Origin: Daphnia carinata
Taxonomy: Eukaryota > Arthropoda > Branchiopoda > Diplostraca > Daphniidae
Direction of reading: 5' to 3'
DNA: 64,000 bases
Assembly: GCF_022539665.2 (NCBI RefSeq)
Contig: NC_081338.1
Location: 8,192,463-8,256,462 of the forward strand
Below, in pieces: positions 25,771 through 37,749 of this stretch (positions are counted from its first letter, which is position 1; each line of letters begins with the position of its first letter). The position numbers and the translations under genes were made by a program. Under the pieces are notes generated by a model. It ran no database searches. It was not told the origin of the DNA and saw only the letters and a list, made by a program, of their open reading frames with translations.

Positions 25771-25779
25771 TGGCTGTCG

Positions 25780-25945
25780 AGATCCGGTCATTCCCCGGAT
25801 GTTCCAATACCTACGTTCACTGAACGTACGGATTTGCCATCCTGCAGACGTCCAACTAAGGACGTCGTAGTACTCCCAACTATGGACGTTACCAGGACGT
25901 CCAATTAATTACGTCCGTAGGACGTCCTTCCGATCGATTCATGAT
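25780..25945. repeat. Cluster of GGACGTCC-like palindromes
   Basis: At least six copies of GGACGTCC, GACGTCC or GGACGT motifs lie within 165 bases. They resemble the subterminal arrays at 22199-22330 and 24200-24380. It may be one end of the same type of element, but the CCCACATAGCAC terminus was not seen here. Confidence 0.45.
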
Positions 25946-26029
25946 ACATTGGTATTCCTTCAGTTTTATGTTTGACTTTATTAAGAAAAGACGCGACATT
26001 ATTTGCGCAAAATCGACTCTGTCTGACCT

Positions 26030-26760
26030 GACGGGGAGACACTGAAGCAAGCCGTGTCTACCCTATTAAGTGGCCAAATGACACTGCGACAAGCAGCGGA
26101 GGCATTTAAAGTGAAGCGCAGTACGCTAAGTGAGTATAAGAAAAAAGTGCAATGTTTTCATGGTGGAACCTTACCTCCAGTACTTTAGCGAATGGAACAT
26201 TTGCGATAACTTTTAAGCGTTTCAACGGAGGTAGAACTAGTGCAATATTTACTGCAATGTGCACGGATAAATCATGGATTAACTCCAGTGTAAGTCCAGA
26301 AACTTGCTTTTCAGTATGCCGAATCCAACGCCACTAAATTTCCAGGGCAATGGCGAATTAATGGAATGGCAGGTGAAGATTGGTTTCCCGGGTTCCTGAA
26401 ACACTACGAAGGGCTTTCAGTCTGAGCACCGGAACCCACCAGCCAAGCGCGTGCATCGGCCTTTAACAGGATTGTCGTTGATCGCTTCTTCACCCAAATG
26501 GTGCAAGTCTACGAGGAACGTGATATGGCTCCATCACAAATTTGGAATACGGATGAGACAGGCATCTGAACGGTAATGAAATCAACTCACGTAGTTCTCC
26601 ATCTGGCCAAAAACAAGATTAGCTAAGGATTTCTGGTAAATGCGGCGAAACAACGACAGTAGTAGGGTTTGGTTACTTCGCAAACATAGCGTAAAACAAA
26701 TAACTTTTGCGGAAAGAGGATCTGTGGTATCTTTGGCCTAACCGGATACTCAATAAATCA
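26030..26760 (+). pseudogene. Pogo/Tigger-like transposase, decayed
   Basis: The first part reads as a helix-turn-helix of the psq/pogo type (LKQAVSTLLSGQMTLRQAA, about 26042-26100). After a break, 26345-26580 reads as the start of a DDE_1 catalytic domain (AGEDWFPGFLKHY, PSQIWNTDETGI), including the first catalytic Asp in NTDETG. Stop codons interrupt it at several points (for example after GLSV and DETGI). The family cuts and pastes DNA at TA sites. No terminal repeats were found, so this is a relic. Confidence 0.75.
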
Positions 26761-26929
26761 AATGAGTCCTGTCTCCGATTATTTTCAGTTACAGTTGTTC
26801 AGTCAGTGTGTGTGTTACATCGTGTAACGGGAGGATCACCTCTGATACTCCACTCACGCCTACGGCAAATACAAAACCTTCACCACCATCGCTTAAACTT
26901 ATTGCCCTTCTTCCGAGCTCTCGATCAAT

Positions 26930-27440
26930 CGTCAATTTATGGAGAAGGTTTTAATAGAGCAACTCCGAAAGGAGTGCCACTAACGCCCGTATCATTATGT
27001 CAATAAACGGTCTTCAACAACTCCCAACCGGATCGTCTACAACTGCTCCAATAAAGGTGGGAATGGTGTAGGTTTCAATGATTGCATGCACACCGGTGTG
27101 CCTCTTCACACCGACCAAGTTCATCTTTTTATTTGATTCCTAGTTAACACTATAGGCTTGATTGCCGATGTCTAAAAAGCCTTTCATCACATCGGTATTG
27201 ATGAGCCAGATCGCGACTATCTACGATAGATGTGGCTATCAGATCCACAGGATCCAATTTCATCATTGGACACATATCGTTTTAAAGTAGTTCCGTTCGG
27301 TGCATAATCATCGCCATTTGTCCTAAACTCTGTCATCATGCACCATCTCTCGAAAATTGGATCCTCAGTTGCTACCAATATGCAGCGAAGTGTTTTCGTG
27401 GACATCATCAGCGGTTGTGAATGTAACAGTTAGGTCGAAA
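26930..27440 (+). pseudogene. BEL/Pao reverse transcriptase fragment, decayed
   Basis: One frame running through the segment contains successive BEL/Pao polymerase motifs: RIVYNCSNKGGNGVGFNDC (about 27019-27078), an LIADV.KAFHHI block (about 27160-27195) and YRFKVVPFGA..SPFVLNSV (about 27268-27335), ending near an FVD remnant of the catalytic box. In-frame stops occur at 26981, 27136, 27174, 27228 and 27303, roughly. No LTR is linked to it nearby. It is an old fragment of an LTR element. Confidence 0.75.
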
Positions 27441-28812
27441 GTTATTTTCATGACTGCAGTGCGAATCTACTACTTCAAGCTTAGGGGTTCAGGGATCGCA
27501 ACATGGAGAAAAAACTAGAAGTGAAAAGAGTAATCAACACTTCATATGAATCAAAAACACTTGTTCAAGTTGATCCTAACTAAAACAGCTTCGCTCAGCA
27601 TAGGGTATGGAAGGTCGTTAGTAGGGTAGCTCCGAATTTCCACGGTGAGCTATATCCTTATTACTCTGTTTAGGGCGTCATAATTTTGTAACTAGATTGT
27701 GATAACCTATGGCGGGCGGAGCCGAATAGTAGCGAGGTAAGTGAGACAAACGTTGAAGTTGCGTGTGACACTTGTATTTGCCCTTAGCTGACTGCCTTCC
27801 CGTGTTAGGTGGGATCTCCTGCAATGACTACCGTTTACCTTGGCCGCTGGGTGGCTACTGCGGGTTAATGCTAAACGGAGTCATCACATAGATCTTTTAA
27901 GTTGGCATCGTTTCTGTCATCAGAATCTCTGTCTGTTGCTGGAGCATGATCGGCTTCTGCCTCTAGTATGCTGTACCTTTCAATGAAAGCCGTAACAGCG
28001 GCAGGCCGGGCAACTAAAGAGCACTGCTAAATTGACGTTGAGATATTCCTCTAATGAAATAGGGAATGAATCCGGATTCAGTTATAGACAATAGCAGCAC
28101 AGTTTGATTTTGATGCACAAGGGGGTTGACCAGCTTTCCCATTCTTCACGTTTGCCGAAGTGGCAAACGTTCACAGCTCGTTACAATACGAAAAAGCAAA
28201 ACGGAATGAAAGAAGATAGAGAAATGGGAAAAAATTTTAAAAACATATTCGGAAAGGGAAAGAAGAAGAAGGGGCATCAGGGAGGCGAAAGAAACGTTCG
28301 ACAACCGTAGTTTTGCTAGGACAAAACTTTCGTCGAAAAACAATGTGTCATTAAAATGGAGGATGAAAAATCTATACGATGACCTCAACAAGCTATGGGT
28401 TAAAAATGCTTAATATGTTCTTTAACGTTATAAAAAGCGTATTCATGTACTAATGATTGGCATTAAATTTTTTAGAACAATCATTTGATCAGGAGTGATG
28501 CCATGAACCAAAAACCATAGTCCGGCTCATCACGCGGCGCTTCTTGAGCAAGCAACTTGGAGAAAGTTTCAGCTGGTATGGGGAGAGGCAAAAAAAATAT
28601 TTTCTGCAACTTAATTTGACCATTTTAGGCGGAAATGTACATTGGTTTAGTGACTCGATACAAAAATATGGGCGGCAAGGTAATTCAAATGGGAAACAAT
28701 GAAAACAATATTGAAATTTTTCCAGAGTTCGTGTGAAAAAGGGAAAACCTGTTATGGAAGCTAATTTTCTTTGTAGTATGAATGATGATCGCGAGACTCT
28801 AGGTCTGTTATG
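27441..28812. other. Stretch without a recognisable gene
   Basis: There is no protein with recognisable motifs. A Lys-rich open frame at about 28104-28310 (68 codons) has no known domain and its surroundings carry frequent stops. It may be further transposon debris. Confidence 0.4.
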
Positions 28813-28817
28813 CACAG

Positions 28818-29190
28818 TGTCACCTACGGTGCTGCCCTCGCGGGCAGGGCTGTAGGGGGCACGGGCCTGCCTAGTATCGGGTGCCCATTTTTTGTTTTCC
28901 TTTTACCCCTTTCTATAGGAAAGGGGTAGTAGTAATTGAGTATTCGTATTGTAAGCCACCCAGACAAGTTGTCTTGTTTTGGTCTCTCTTGTCCAGTTTT
29001 TGTTTAAAGTCTCGACACAGTTTTTCTCCCTGTTTTTTCTCTCTTCAAATCAAGCGTGTGGTCTTTCGTTTCCATGAAATAAAGAAGTTTTCGTTTTCTT
29101 TATATCACCTCGTTCATCATTACGTTTCACCCTCATCTCTCATCCCTCTCATCTCTCTCTGTTGCTACTTTTGCACGAGAGTCAGCAACA
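28818..29190. mobile_element. Solo LTR (373 bp) with 5-bp target duplication
   Basis: The segment starts TGTCAC and ends GCAACA (TG...CA) and is flanked by CACAG on both sides (28813-28817 and 29191-29195). It contains AATAAA at 29078-29083 and a hairpin (ACCCCTTTC at 28905-28913 with its complement at 28919-28927). No internal element region is adjacent, so it is best read as a solo LTR left by recombination. Its family is not recognised; it is unlike the three other LTRs in the window. Confidence 0.78.
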
Positions 29191-29492
29191 CACAGCATAA
29201 CCATGTTGTATACGGCTTTGTCAGCTAAACTGAAAACATAAATTTTAATAATCCAATAATTTGACGATAGGTGGCTCTGTCATCGAGTGTTTGGATAAAG
29301 TACCATTCAGTTATTGAGTCGTGCAGAAGGGTTTTTGAGAAGAAACGCTACGATACAGACGTGTTGAAAGTGTCTCTACAAGAAATAGAGAAGGGAAAAA
29401 AAATTGCGCGAATCCCATTCAACCCCTCCCCTTCATAAAGTACAATACAAAGTACAATACCCGTCCCCAGAAACGACGCCCCCAAACCCCAT

Positions 29493-30680
29493 GTGGCGTC
29501 GAACAACACAGAATCCAACCTAGCACCAATTTTCATCAAACGAGAAGATGGAAAATCTTTCAAACAAATGAAGACCATTGAAATAATACAAATAATCCAA
29601 GAATTAGAATCAAAGATTGGTGTATTTCAAAAAGGCGGAGTGACTATATCTCCAGGAGGCGACCTGTTCATAAGACCAATGACTAAATAACAGCAGATAC
29701 TACTTTTAGACGAAAAATATGCTCTAAACGAAACAATTATGGTCAACTGCACGCTACCCAAATCAGCAAATACGTCTGAGTCCCCATTCATCAGGTCCTC
29801 ACAGGTGATACAAACGAGGAAATATTCTACGCACTTAAAAACTATGGATACAAAGTGAACTCGGTTTACCGATTCATAGTCGACAGAGACTCAAGAAGAT
29901 TACCAACACCTACAGTAGCCATCGAATTTGACGGCGGCGCTCCGAATGAGATCCTCCTAAATGGAATTGTATTTGGAATTAGACCATATATCCCAGGTCC
30001 GCCAAGATGCACAAAAACGTACCAACGACTCGGACATACCAGTAACTGTAAAGACGAGGTACGCTGCAACAATTCCGGGAATAAACACGAAGACATATTA
30101 AACTGCACAGCTCCATCTCATTGCATAAACTGCAATGGAGAACACCCAGCAAGTTCGTCAAGCTGCCCAAAGTTACAAAGGAAGAAACAGGCAATGAGAG
30201 AGAAATCAACAGAGAAAACAAGAAAGGATGAGATACATCCTTCGCAAACGCAAACAAACCGACATACCTACAGTGAGGTACTGCGAGAAAATGCGCATAC
30301 ACCAGAGGTTGATCCGGAAACAGAAATCATGAATGGCAAAATAGAAGCTATGCAAACAGAACTCAAGCAAATCAGATCGGAACTCTCTAAGCTACAAGTA
30401 CTAGAGACAAAAGTAGCAATGCTGTACTAGACAGTTAGCAAAGTTGAAAATACACTTAGTACGCTGGAAAACGGACAGCTAGCATCCAACTTAAAGCTCG
30501 ACAAGCTGTGTCTCCTACTAACCAAACTCCTCCCAAATTTGGAAGCAGGAGAAATGAAAGTAGAACGATTAGAGGAACATGTTTCAAACGGGAAAACAAA
30601 TACGTGTACCGGGCCGAAGCAAACAACATCAAATACGAGAATGGTATTAACTAGAAGTAAAAAAACGATGGACTTGACCT
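29493..30680 (+). pseudogene. LINE ORF1 (nucleic-acid-binding gag-like protein), broken
   Basis: The reading continues through two frames with stops at 29688-29690 and 30428-30430. The middle part holds Cys-rich knuckles (about 30004-30175, including CINCNGEHPASSSSCP). In the first knuckle the second Cys of CxxC is replaced. A predicted coiled coil follows (about 30330-30600, Leu-rich ELKQIRSELSKLQVLE). Such proteins coat the element RNA. The true start is uncertain; the frame opens near 29490. Confidence 0.78.
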
Positions 30681-30731
30681 AGCTAACAAGAAAACTAAAA
30701 GCAGCTCAGGATAGCAAACCTTAACAAGGAA

Positions 30732-33700
30732 ATGTTTAGCCTAATCCAATACAACGCAAGAAGCCTTACAAAATCAAATTTAGTTGAATTTAAAGCACAC
30801 CAGCACTCATACAAACCACATATAGTTACCTTGTCCGAAACCTTCTGGAAAGACGCTTTCACGGTTAAATTCAAACAGTACTACGTGGTAAATAAAAACC
30901 GACAGAACCACGCAGGAGGAGGCGTGGCAATTCTAGTCCATAAATCCCTCCAATTCAAAATACAACGGTTACCAGACCTGCAAACAACAGAAACAGTAGT
31001 GGTATCGATAGCAACTGAAAGAAATGATCAAAAGGAAATGATAGAAGTAATCTCAATATACATACCAAACGGCCAACCATGCGAAGAAGATGAACTAGCC
31101 CAACTATACAGACCGGACAGCAACAACATCATATGCGGCGACTTCAACGTAAGGCATAATGAATGGGAGTCCAACTGTATCCACCCAAACAGTAGCGGAA
31201 AAGCAGTTGCAAACCTACTAGAAAAAGAAAATAATCTTGTGTTAGCGACACCCTCAAATATCGGTACAACACAATGCCCCAGAACATTTAAATGCACAAC
31301 CATAGACCTGGCACTCATGTCCCCACATTTAGCAGCCAATACGGAAATCAAAAGAGGATCATACATTGGCAGCGACCACTTTCCTATACACATTAACCTT
31401 AAAACCAAACCAACAAAACTCGCCGGATGACCTGGACTGGAACCGAGCTGAAACTTCAAAGAAGCAGACAGGAAAAAATGAAACGCAAGTGTAAGAAATA
31501 CTATAAACTCAATCGAGTTCTATGAAACGGATAACCCTTCCCAAAAATACCAAATTTTCTACAATGCCATTATGGCAGCAAACCAAAACTGCAACATCAA
31601 GCTAAAAAGCACTACTAAAGATAGCAAAGCAAAACCAGCAAGAAGTTGGTGGAATGAGAAATGTAAAATGGCAGTTGCCCTAGCTCGTAGAGCAAGGAAT
31701 GCTTGTGACCCAAGAAGAGGTGGGATTAACTGCGAATCCAACAGAATAGCATGGAAGAAAAAGGACAGCGAAAAAGAGAAAATTATCATCGAAGCAAAAA
31801 AAGAAGCTCTCAACAAACACATTAACAGCCTAGACCCAAAAAGCTCACCAACCAAAACTTGGGCATTTACAAAAGCGTGGATGAAAGGAGCATCTCCGCC
31901 TTATCTATGTGCCTCAGCCCTTAGAAACCCAATAACGAATCAGTTAACCACTGACCAAAAAGAAAAAGCTAATATATTGGCTCAACAATATGATCACAGT
32001 TGTGAAACCGACCCCGATAATCCTAGACTGGAACAACATCCTAAAAGGCAAATGGAAGATAAAGAACCGAACGACCTAAATTCAGAAATTACCGAAAGGG
32101 AGCTAAGATATTGAATGAGCAACCTAAAGAGCAATGCCATGGGCCAGGATAGAGAGCACAACATGATGTTAAAAATTCTATCTTATGACAACAAGATACA
32201 TCTACTGCATCTCCTAAACAACATGTCACAAACAGCCTTTGTTCCACAAGATGGGAAGGAAGCAACTGTTATCCCTATCAGGAAACCTGAGAAGCTTGCT
32301 GAATTCCCAGAATCCTATCGACCAATCTCATTGACTTCGTGTCTAGGAAAAATCATGGAGCGAATTGTCAACAGAAAAATAGTATGGTTACTAGAAAGGA
32401 AGAGGTTGAGGTTGAACACACAAGCTGGCTTTCGAAAAGGAAGGAGCACTATGGATAATATCATTGGACTGGAATACGTCATCAGAAAAAGATTCAGTAA
32501 TATAAGTGCCACAAACGCATACGCAGTTTTCCTAGATATATCAAAAGCTTTCGACACTACTTGTATCCAAGGCTTGCTCTATAAGTTAAGCAAGAAAGGT
32601 ATTACTGGGAAAATCCTCAGCTGGTTGAGAAATCTGCTTAGCGATAGCAGTTATAACGTAAGGATCGGACATACAACCTCAGAGGACCGGGAACTCAAAG
32701 TACCTCAAAGTACCACAAGGATCGCCACTTAGCCCTCAACTATTTTCAATTATGTTGGATGATTTCCCCATAATAGCCGAACCAGGTCAAACTTTACTGT
32801 TTGCCGATGACATAGAATGCAATACATATGCCAAAGATGGACGAGAGGCGGAAGACAAATTAACAACATACCTAGACAGGGTTACAGCATGGAGCAAGAA
32901 ATGGAGATTCAAATTCTCAGGCCCCAAGTCCAGCCTCATCAAATTTACGAGGCATAAAAGAGAACAAATAAAACCGCTAGTATTTATAGCCGGCTCAAGA
33001 ATTCCTGAAGTGAAAAAATTAAACGCTTAGGAATATACTTTGATAAAGGATTAAGATGGAACAAACAAACTGAAGATATCATGCCCAAACTAAACACGGC
33101 CCGAGCATAGCCTCATTGGTCACAATGTACAAAGCACTAGTGCGAAGCAGAATAGATTACGGCATCATGGTGTTCGGCAGGTCAGGTAAAAATAGACAAC
33201 AAAAACTTGACGCCATTCAAAACAGTACAATGAGGATTATTCTAGACGCTCCTTAGTCTACTCCAATAAAAGAAATGCTGCTAGAACTGGACCTTCAACC
33301 AATTTCAACAAGGAAAATATAGCTGCCCGGAAGGAACCTAATCAGAGTGGAAACACAACCAAACCACCCTATGTTCCAACAGTGCTACAGCCTCAGAAGG
33401 AACCCCATAAGCTGGAAAAACCTTAACACGCCGGCGCTATACATGGCAACATTCCACACAATCAGGGGAAACCTCAAGCTATTCCAAGAAGGAGAAAATC
33501 AGAATGACCAACGGTATGATCTTCCACCTTGGACAAAAACGCCTATTACCCTAGACTACTTACAAATAAGCAAAGTAAAAAAACAGAAGTTCTAAAGCTC
33601 TGGAATTCCCTGAAGAAGGGAAACATCCTATATTACAAGACATCACACAATTAGCTATAAATTTAAAAAGCTCAGGCACTTGGACAACGATCTCCTGGAT

Positions 33701-34079
33701 CCCGAGTCACGTCGGCATCCCGGGAAATGAGAGAGCATACTCTATAGCTTCCCTTGAAAGCTCTCCAGAAGAAGCCCAAAATAGGTGTAACAACACACTA
33801 TCAATCGCAGAGCAAACAGCCATCTATAAGAAATATCACAACAAAATTATCCTGGAGGTCCTTGAGGAGCTGGAGTCAACGGAACATCCCTTGCTGTATT
33901 GCACGGCCCTAGAAATGGTAAGCCTAGCGCTGACAAAATACTTTACAGAGAAAAAAATAAAACTTGATTTACCAAACCTGCTGGAAATCAACCTAGAATT
34001 AAACAGCAGCACACAATACGAGATCCAGTATGGCTTGGTAAAATATCTCAAAGAAACAGGTCTCATCCACAGAATATAA
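30732..34079 (+). pseudogene. LINE ORF2: endonuclease, reverse transcriptase, RNase H, broken
   Basis: The ATG at 30732 starts an apurinic-type endonuclease domain (IQYNARSL, GDFNVRHNEW at about 31137, GSDHFPI at about 31369) that stops at 31428-31430. After frame changes the reverse transcriptase begins near 32260, with ESYRPISLTS, AGFRKGRSTMDN, FLDISKAFDT and FADD (about 32803). It breaks at about 32112, 32728 and 33028. An RNase H end (WIPSHVGIPGNERA) lies at about 33696-33745, with the conserved Asp-Ala after GNE altered. The last stop is at 34077-34079. The copy is inactive. Confidence 0.88.
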
Positions 34080-34381
34080 AACCCAGCGCATACTAAACGG
34101 CATGATACAAAACAAAACAAACGCAGAAATCAATATACTCACATAAGGTAACAAAAATAAGAATTAAACAACAAAACTCTAAAGAAGGAGAGAAAAAATA
34201 CCAACGATGAGAACACACGAAAATGGCATTCACAAACCAAGCCCAAAAAACAAAAGATAAAGAAGAAGGTGGGGACTAAAAGGCAACCCAAGCTCATCAT
34301 CTGAAGACAGACCTGGTAACCAGTTGTCTTCTTCAGAGCCATTTGACTTTCCAAAAAAAAAAAAAAAAAGTCGTGCAGAAG

Positions 34382-36962
34382 CCGGTACTATTATTGGATC
34401 AGCTCTGTATCAGACTTCAGTCTCTTACGGTTTATGAATCAGTTATGAATCATTAATACGGATTAAACTTGGATCATGTGGAGACGAATGATAAAGCGGA
34501 GATGAATAAGGGGATCCTATTTGGGAAGAATTTATGATTAAAATTTCAAAGGATTGCTCAATGCGGTGCCACTGAAAAGTCAGTGAAATGTAGTATTCAT
34601 TTCATCCCTAGCAAGTGAAACCCGCTGGAGATTTCCAGCCTTTCAGCTGAGTTTTCTGTCTGCGAATTGTGAATGAAAACGTAGATTTCACACGGGAATC
34701 ATCTGACCATGAATGCGCGACCTTAACGGCTTCCAGAGCCATTTTTTAAAGACAATATTATTAATACTAGTTACAGAAGCATTTTTCAGTACGATAGTAC
34801 CTCTTAAATACGGTATATGAAAGATATAGGAAATGCATGCATATTCCGTATGTAGTTCAAATATATATTAGAACCAAATCAGTATAAAAATGAGTTTCTG
34901 TACTAATTTCATTTTGTTGTTACCTAGACTTAGTTGTTTTAATAATATTAGCATTATATAGTGAATACAAAACTATATTTTCGCAAGGAACATTATTTTA
35001 TTCAAATTTTCATGTTTCTATAAAAAGCTTAGCCAGAAGGTTCGAACAAAGCAGCGGCCATAATTATAACTTGTACTTAAAATGCAGTGGTTGATCCTAA
35101 TGGTATCCTAAACTTTTGAAAGGCTTTATTAAGATGAGTAAAACAGATTTGCAAATGTGAGCAGATGTCTTTATATTTTCGGCTCTTGAGACAGTCTGGA
35201 ATGTTTTTTTAGTGCCACGGCTTTTTGCTTCCGTCTTTTTTGCAATTTTCTTGAAAATAGTTGCTTTTGAGTCATCGCCCATTAGTTGATTTTTTTTCGA
35301 TATTTATCTTCCAGTTGTTTCCTTGCTACTTGCAGCAACTCGACAGAACGAGATATCTCAATCGACGCAAGTGGTTTTTCCTTTAATTTGATTTTTTTCC
35401 TTTTCAGTGGTTACTGAAAAGGAAAAAATAATCTATTTACCAGCTTAGAAAGGATAGAAAATAACGAAAAAATACCTATAATTACTGCTAAAACGTTTGT
35501 CATTCCATTTATTCCAGGACGTAGATAAATCTCTCCATCATTTTTCCATTGCATTTCCTCGCGAAGTTGTTTTGATGCGAGCTTTGAAAAAAATAAAAAG
35601 ACAAAGCCGTGTTTCGTTTGGTTTCTTTCTCTTAGCTCATTCATTCTTTGGCGGAGGTTATGAACCACACTTACTGACCATGCAAGATCGAAGAAAGTGT
35701 CCTATAAATTAATTAGAAAAGCTAGGTTTTCACACGGAAACTGTGAACCACACCGCTGTCCACGCCACTTGCCAACGCTATTCTCAGTTGGTGAGTATAA
35801 ATATATTGTATCTTTAATACTTCCAGGGTTGCCAAAGGCTTTACGAGTTGGCAATTGGTTTGTGGTTGAACGAATCATTGTTGTTTCCTCGAATAAAATT
35901 AGTATGGGGCAGTTTCCCAGACTGCTGTCGAATTCACCAGGAATAGAAACTCTTAGCGGAGAGGAATTGTATTGTGTGTTTTGAATATGGTGCCTAGACG
36001 AATAGGCTTTAGTAAAGGTGTGACAATTTAGGTATCACTTAGAGTACCTGATAGGCTGACGGGCTGACAGGCTGACGGGCTGACAGGCTAGATGACCACT
36101 CATACACACATACAGGATATAAGTCTTGGGTGAGAACCTACTAATATGGGTATTAATATAGCCAGAACTTGGAAAGGAGTGGAACAACATTGTTACCTAG
36201 TGGTTCGGACAAATCAGGGATCATGGCCAGAATGTTTCGTCTCGAAACACAACAACAAGAACTTTGACTATGGACAAGAAATGTGGCTTAGAACACGGAC
36301 TTGTACTACACGTCAATTGTGAATAGAGATATCTAGGAGTATAAGTAGGCGAGATCAGTAGGACGCTTTTCTTGGATCGGAGGTCACATATTCACGAGAC
36401 AAGAAATGGACGTGTATTGTGTAGTGTTAGAAACGTGGGGTTTGAAGCAGACGAAACATAATTGCGGTTGGGGTAAGAGATATTGGGGTTATACAGCAAT
36501 TTGGTAGGGCAATGTGATTGGTCTGCCTTTACGTCATCGCTAGGTGGTAGGTTCTAAAGGTGTAGTTTTCGCCGGGACAATTGTTCTGGAAAGAACTGAA
36601 TGATTGATGAACATCTGTTCTTGTAATTTCATACAAAAGAAAATTTGGATCATTTAAAAACAAATGTAACCATTCACACATACAAACCTTAATAATAAAG
36701 ACTCGTTTAAAGATTAACTCGGACTACTACAAGTGTTGCTTCCATCATTAAAGTCCATTTTCGATTCACTCATATTTTAATTGGCGATGAAAACATCCGC
36801 TAAAGCTTTATGAATATTAAAAAAGAATATTCATGTTTAAATATATATACCTTGATACGAACAGGATAAAAAATTCCGGATTCCTTCTTCTGTATTTAAT
36901 TACAAAATACTTTCCATTCATGTGAAATATTTTCTTCTATAAGTCAATTTAGGTGGTCATAG
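34382..36962. other. Stretch without a recognisable gene
   Basis: It is AT-rich. On the minus strand a frame at 35411-35668 encodes 85 residues with a hydrophobic C-terminal segment (VLAVIIGIFSLFSIL). On the plus strand an open block at 35697-35984 follows a splice-acceptor-like CTTCCAG at 35820-35826. I recognise no family in either. No promoter or RNA gene was identified. Confidence 0.4.
36053..36089. repeat. Short tandem repeat, 8-bp unit RGGCTGAC, about 4.6 copies
   Basis: Units alternate between AGGCTGAC and GGGCTGAC, so the true period is 16 bp. It is too short and too regular for a CRISPR array and lies in a eukaryotic non-coding stretch. Confidence 0.85.
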
Positions 36963-37732
36963 TGTAAAGCATCTTCCCGTGTGGGAAGACTGACTTTACT
37001 GTATTAAGACAATAAGATAAAAACGAGCTCGGAGGCGTATTCCCCACAATGATGGATTTATTATTCTAAGTGAAGCATACAACAAAAAGCAAGACATAGA
37101 AAGAAAATAAAGAAGCAGTAGGGCAACGGGAGTGAGAAAGAGAGACAATTATAACCAAGTCTTACCGTGATAACACGAGTAGGTAGCGGAAAGAAATCGA
37201 CACGGAAGCGAACGAGATAACCTCACGCTCACTAAGGCAATTCACAATCAAATAGATTGAACAAGTGTCAAGAAGAGGACAAATGCACTGTCCAAGAATA
37301 ACTAAGTTTGAACAGATGCAAATTAAAGCAATTTAGGCAAATACGTTCACACTAAAGCGTACAATTTCCTACACAGTACTACTAACCAAAGATAAGCGCA
37401 ACAAAATTTAATTCAGGCGAATACTTTACTCAGATGCAAGTTCTAGTCTGATCCTTCCCATATTTTGGGTTCACGATTAAACTTTGCATATTGGCAAATT
37501 GGCACGATTGGGAGGTGCTTGTAAACTTCACGCGTGCAGCCAATCAAGAGATGTGTCCAGCGTGGCGTGATATTGATGACGTACCGCCTGCGTGAGTCAG
37601 CTAGCAAGTGTCCATCTGAGTCACCCGTGTTGCGTATATATGTTGTTGCAATTGACATGTTTTATACTAATTAATTATTAAAGATACTACGGAAAAGGAA
37701 TATAATTGAAGACGTATATTGGCTTCGTTACA
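36963..37732 (-). repeat. LTR (770 bp) of an envelope-bearing retroelement
   Basis: On the minus strand it starts TGTAAC and ends TTTACA, so the two ends form a short inverted repeat TGTAA/TTACA. It contains a TATA-like AGTATAAAAC (near 37660) and an AATAAA near 37063, in the correct order for an LTR promoter and polyadenylation site. A GC-rich CGCCGCCGGGAG tract precedes it on the minus strand, next to the glycoprotein remnant. The partner LTR was not found in the window. Confidence 0.6.
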
Positions 37733-37749
37733 TCACTCCCGGCGGCGTG

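Larger units (their letters stand above)
29330..34368 (+). mobile_element. I-like non-LTR retrotransposon (LINE), nearly full length
   Basis: The 5.04-kb segment ends in an A-tract (about 34353-34369) and is bounded by the 13-bp duplication AGTCGTGCAGAAG (29317-29329 and 34369-34381). It has two decayed reading regions: a gag-like first one with zinc knuckles, and a second with endonuclease, reverse transcriptase and RNase H. RNase H plus a knuckle-bearing first protein points to the I-related group. The A-tail and target duplication show insertion by target-primed reverse transcription. Confidence 0.9.

Noticed and set aside
26152-26337. Small open frame in the pogo relic as a gene
   Set aside because: It lies between two parts of the transposase relic in another frame and has no features of its own.
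35411-35668. Minus-strand 85-residue protein with a membrane segment as a gene
   Set aside because: No recognised family, no clear start and no supporting neighbours. It is only noted in the stretch description.
36053-36089. Short repeats as a CRISPR array
   Set aside because: The unit is 8-16 bp without spacers, in a eukaryotic context.
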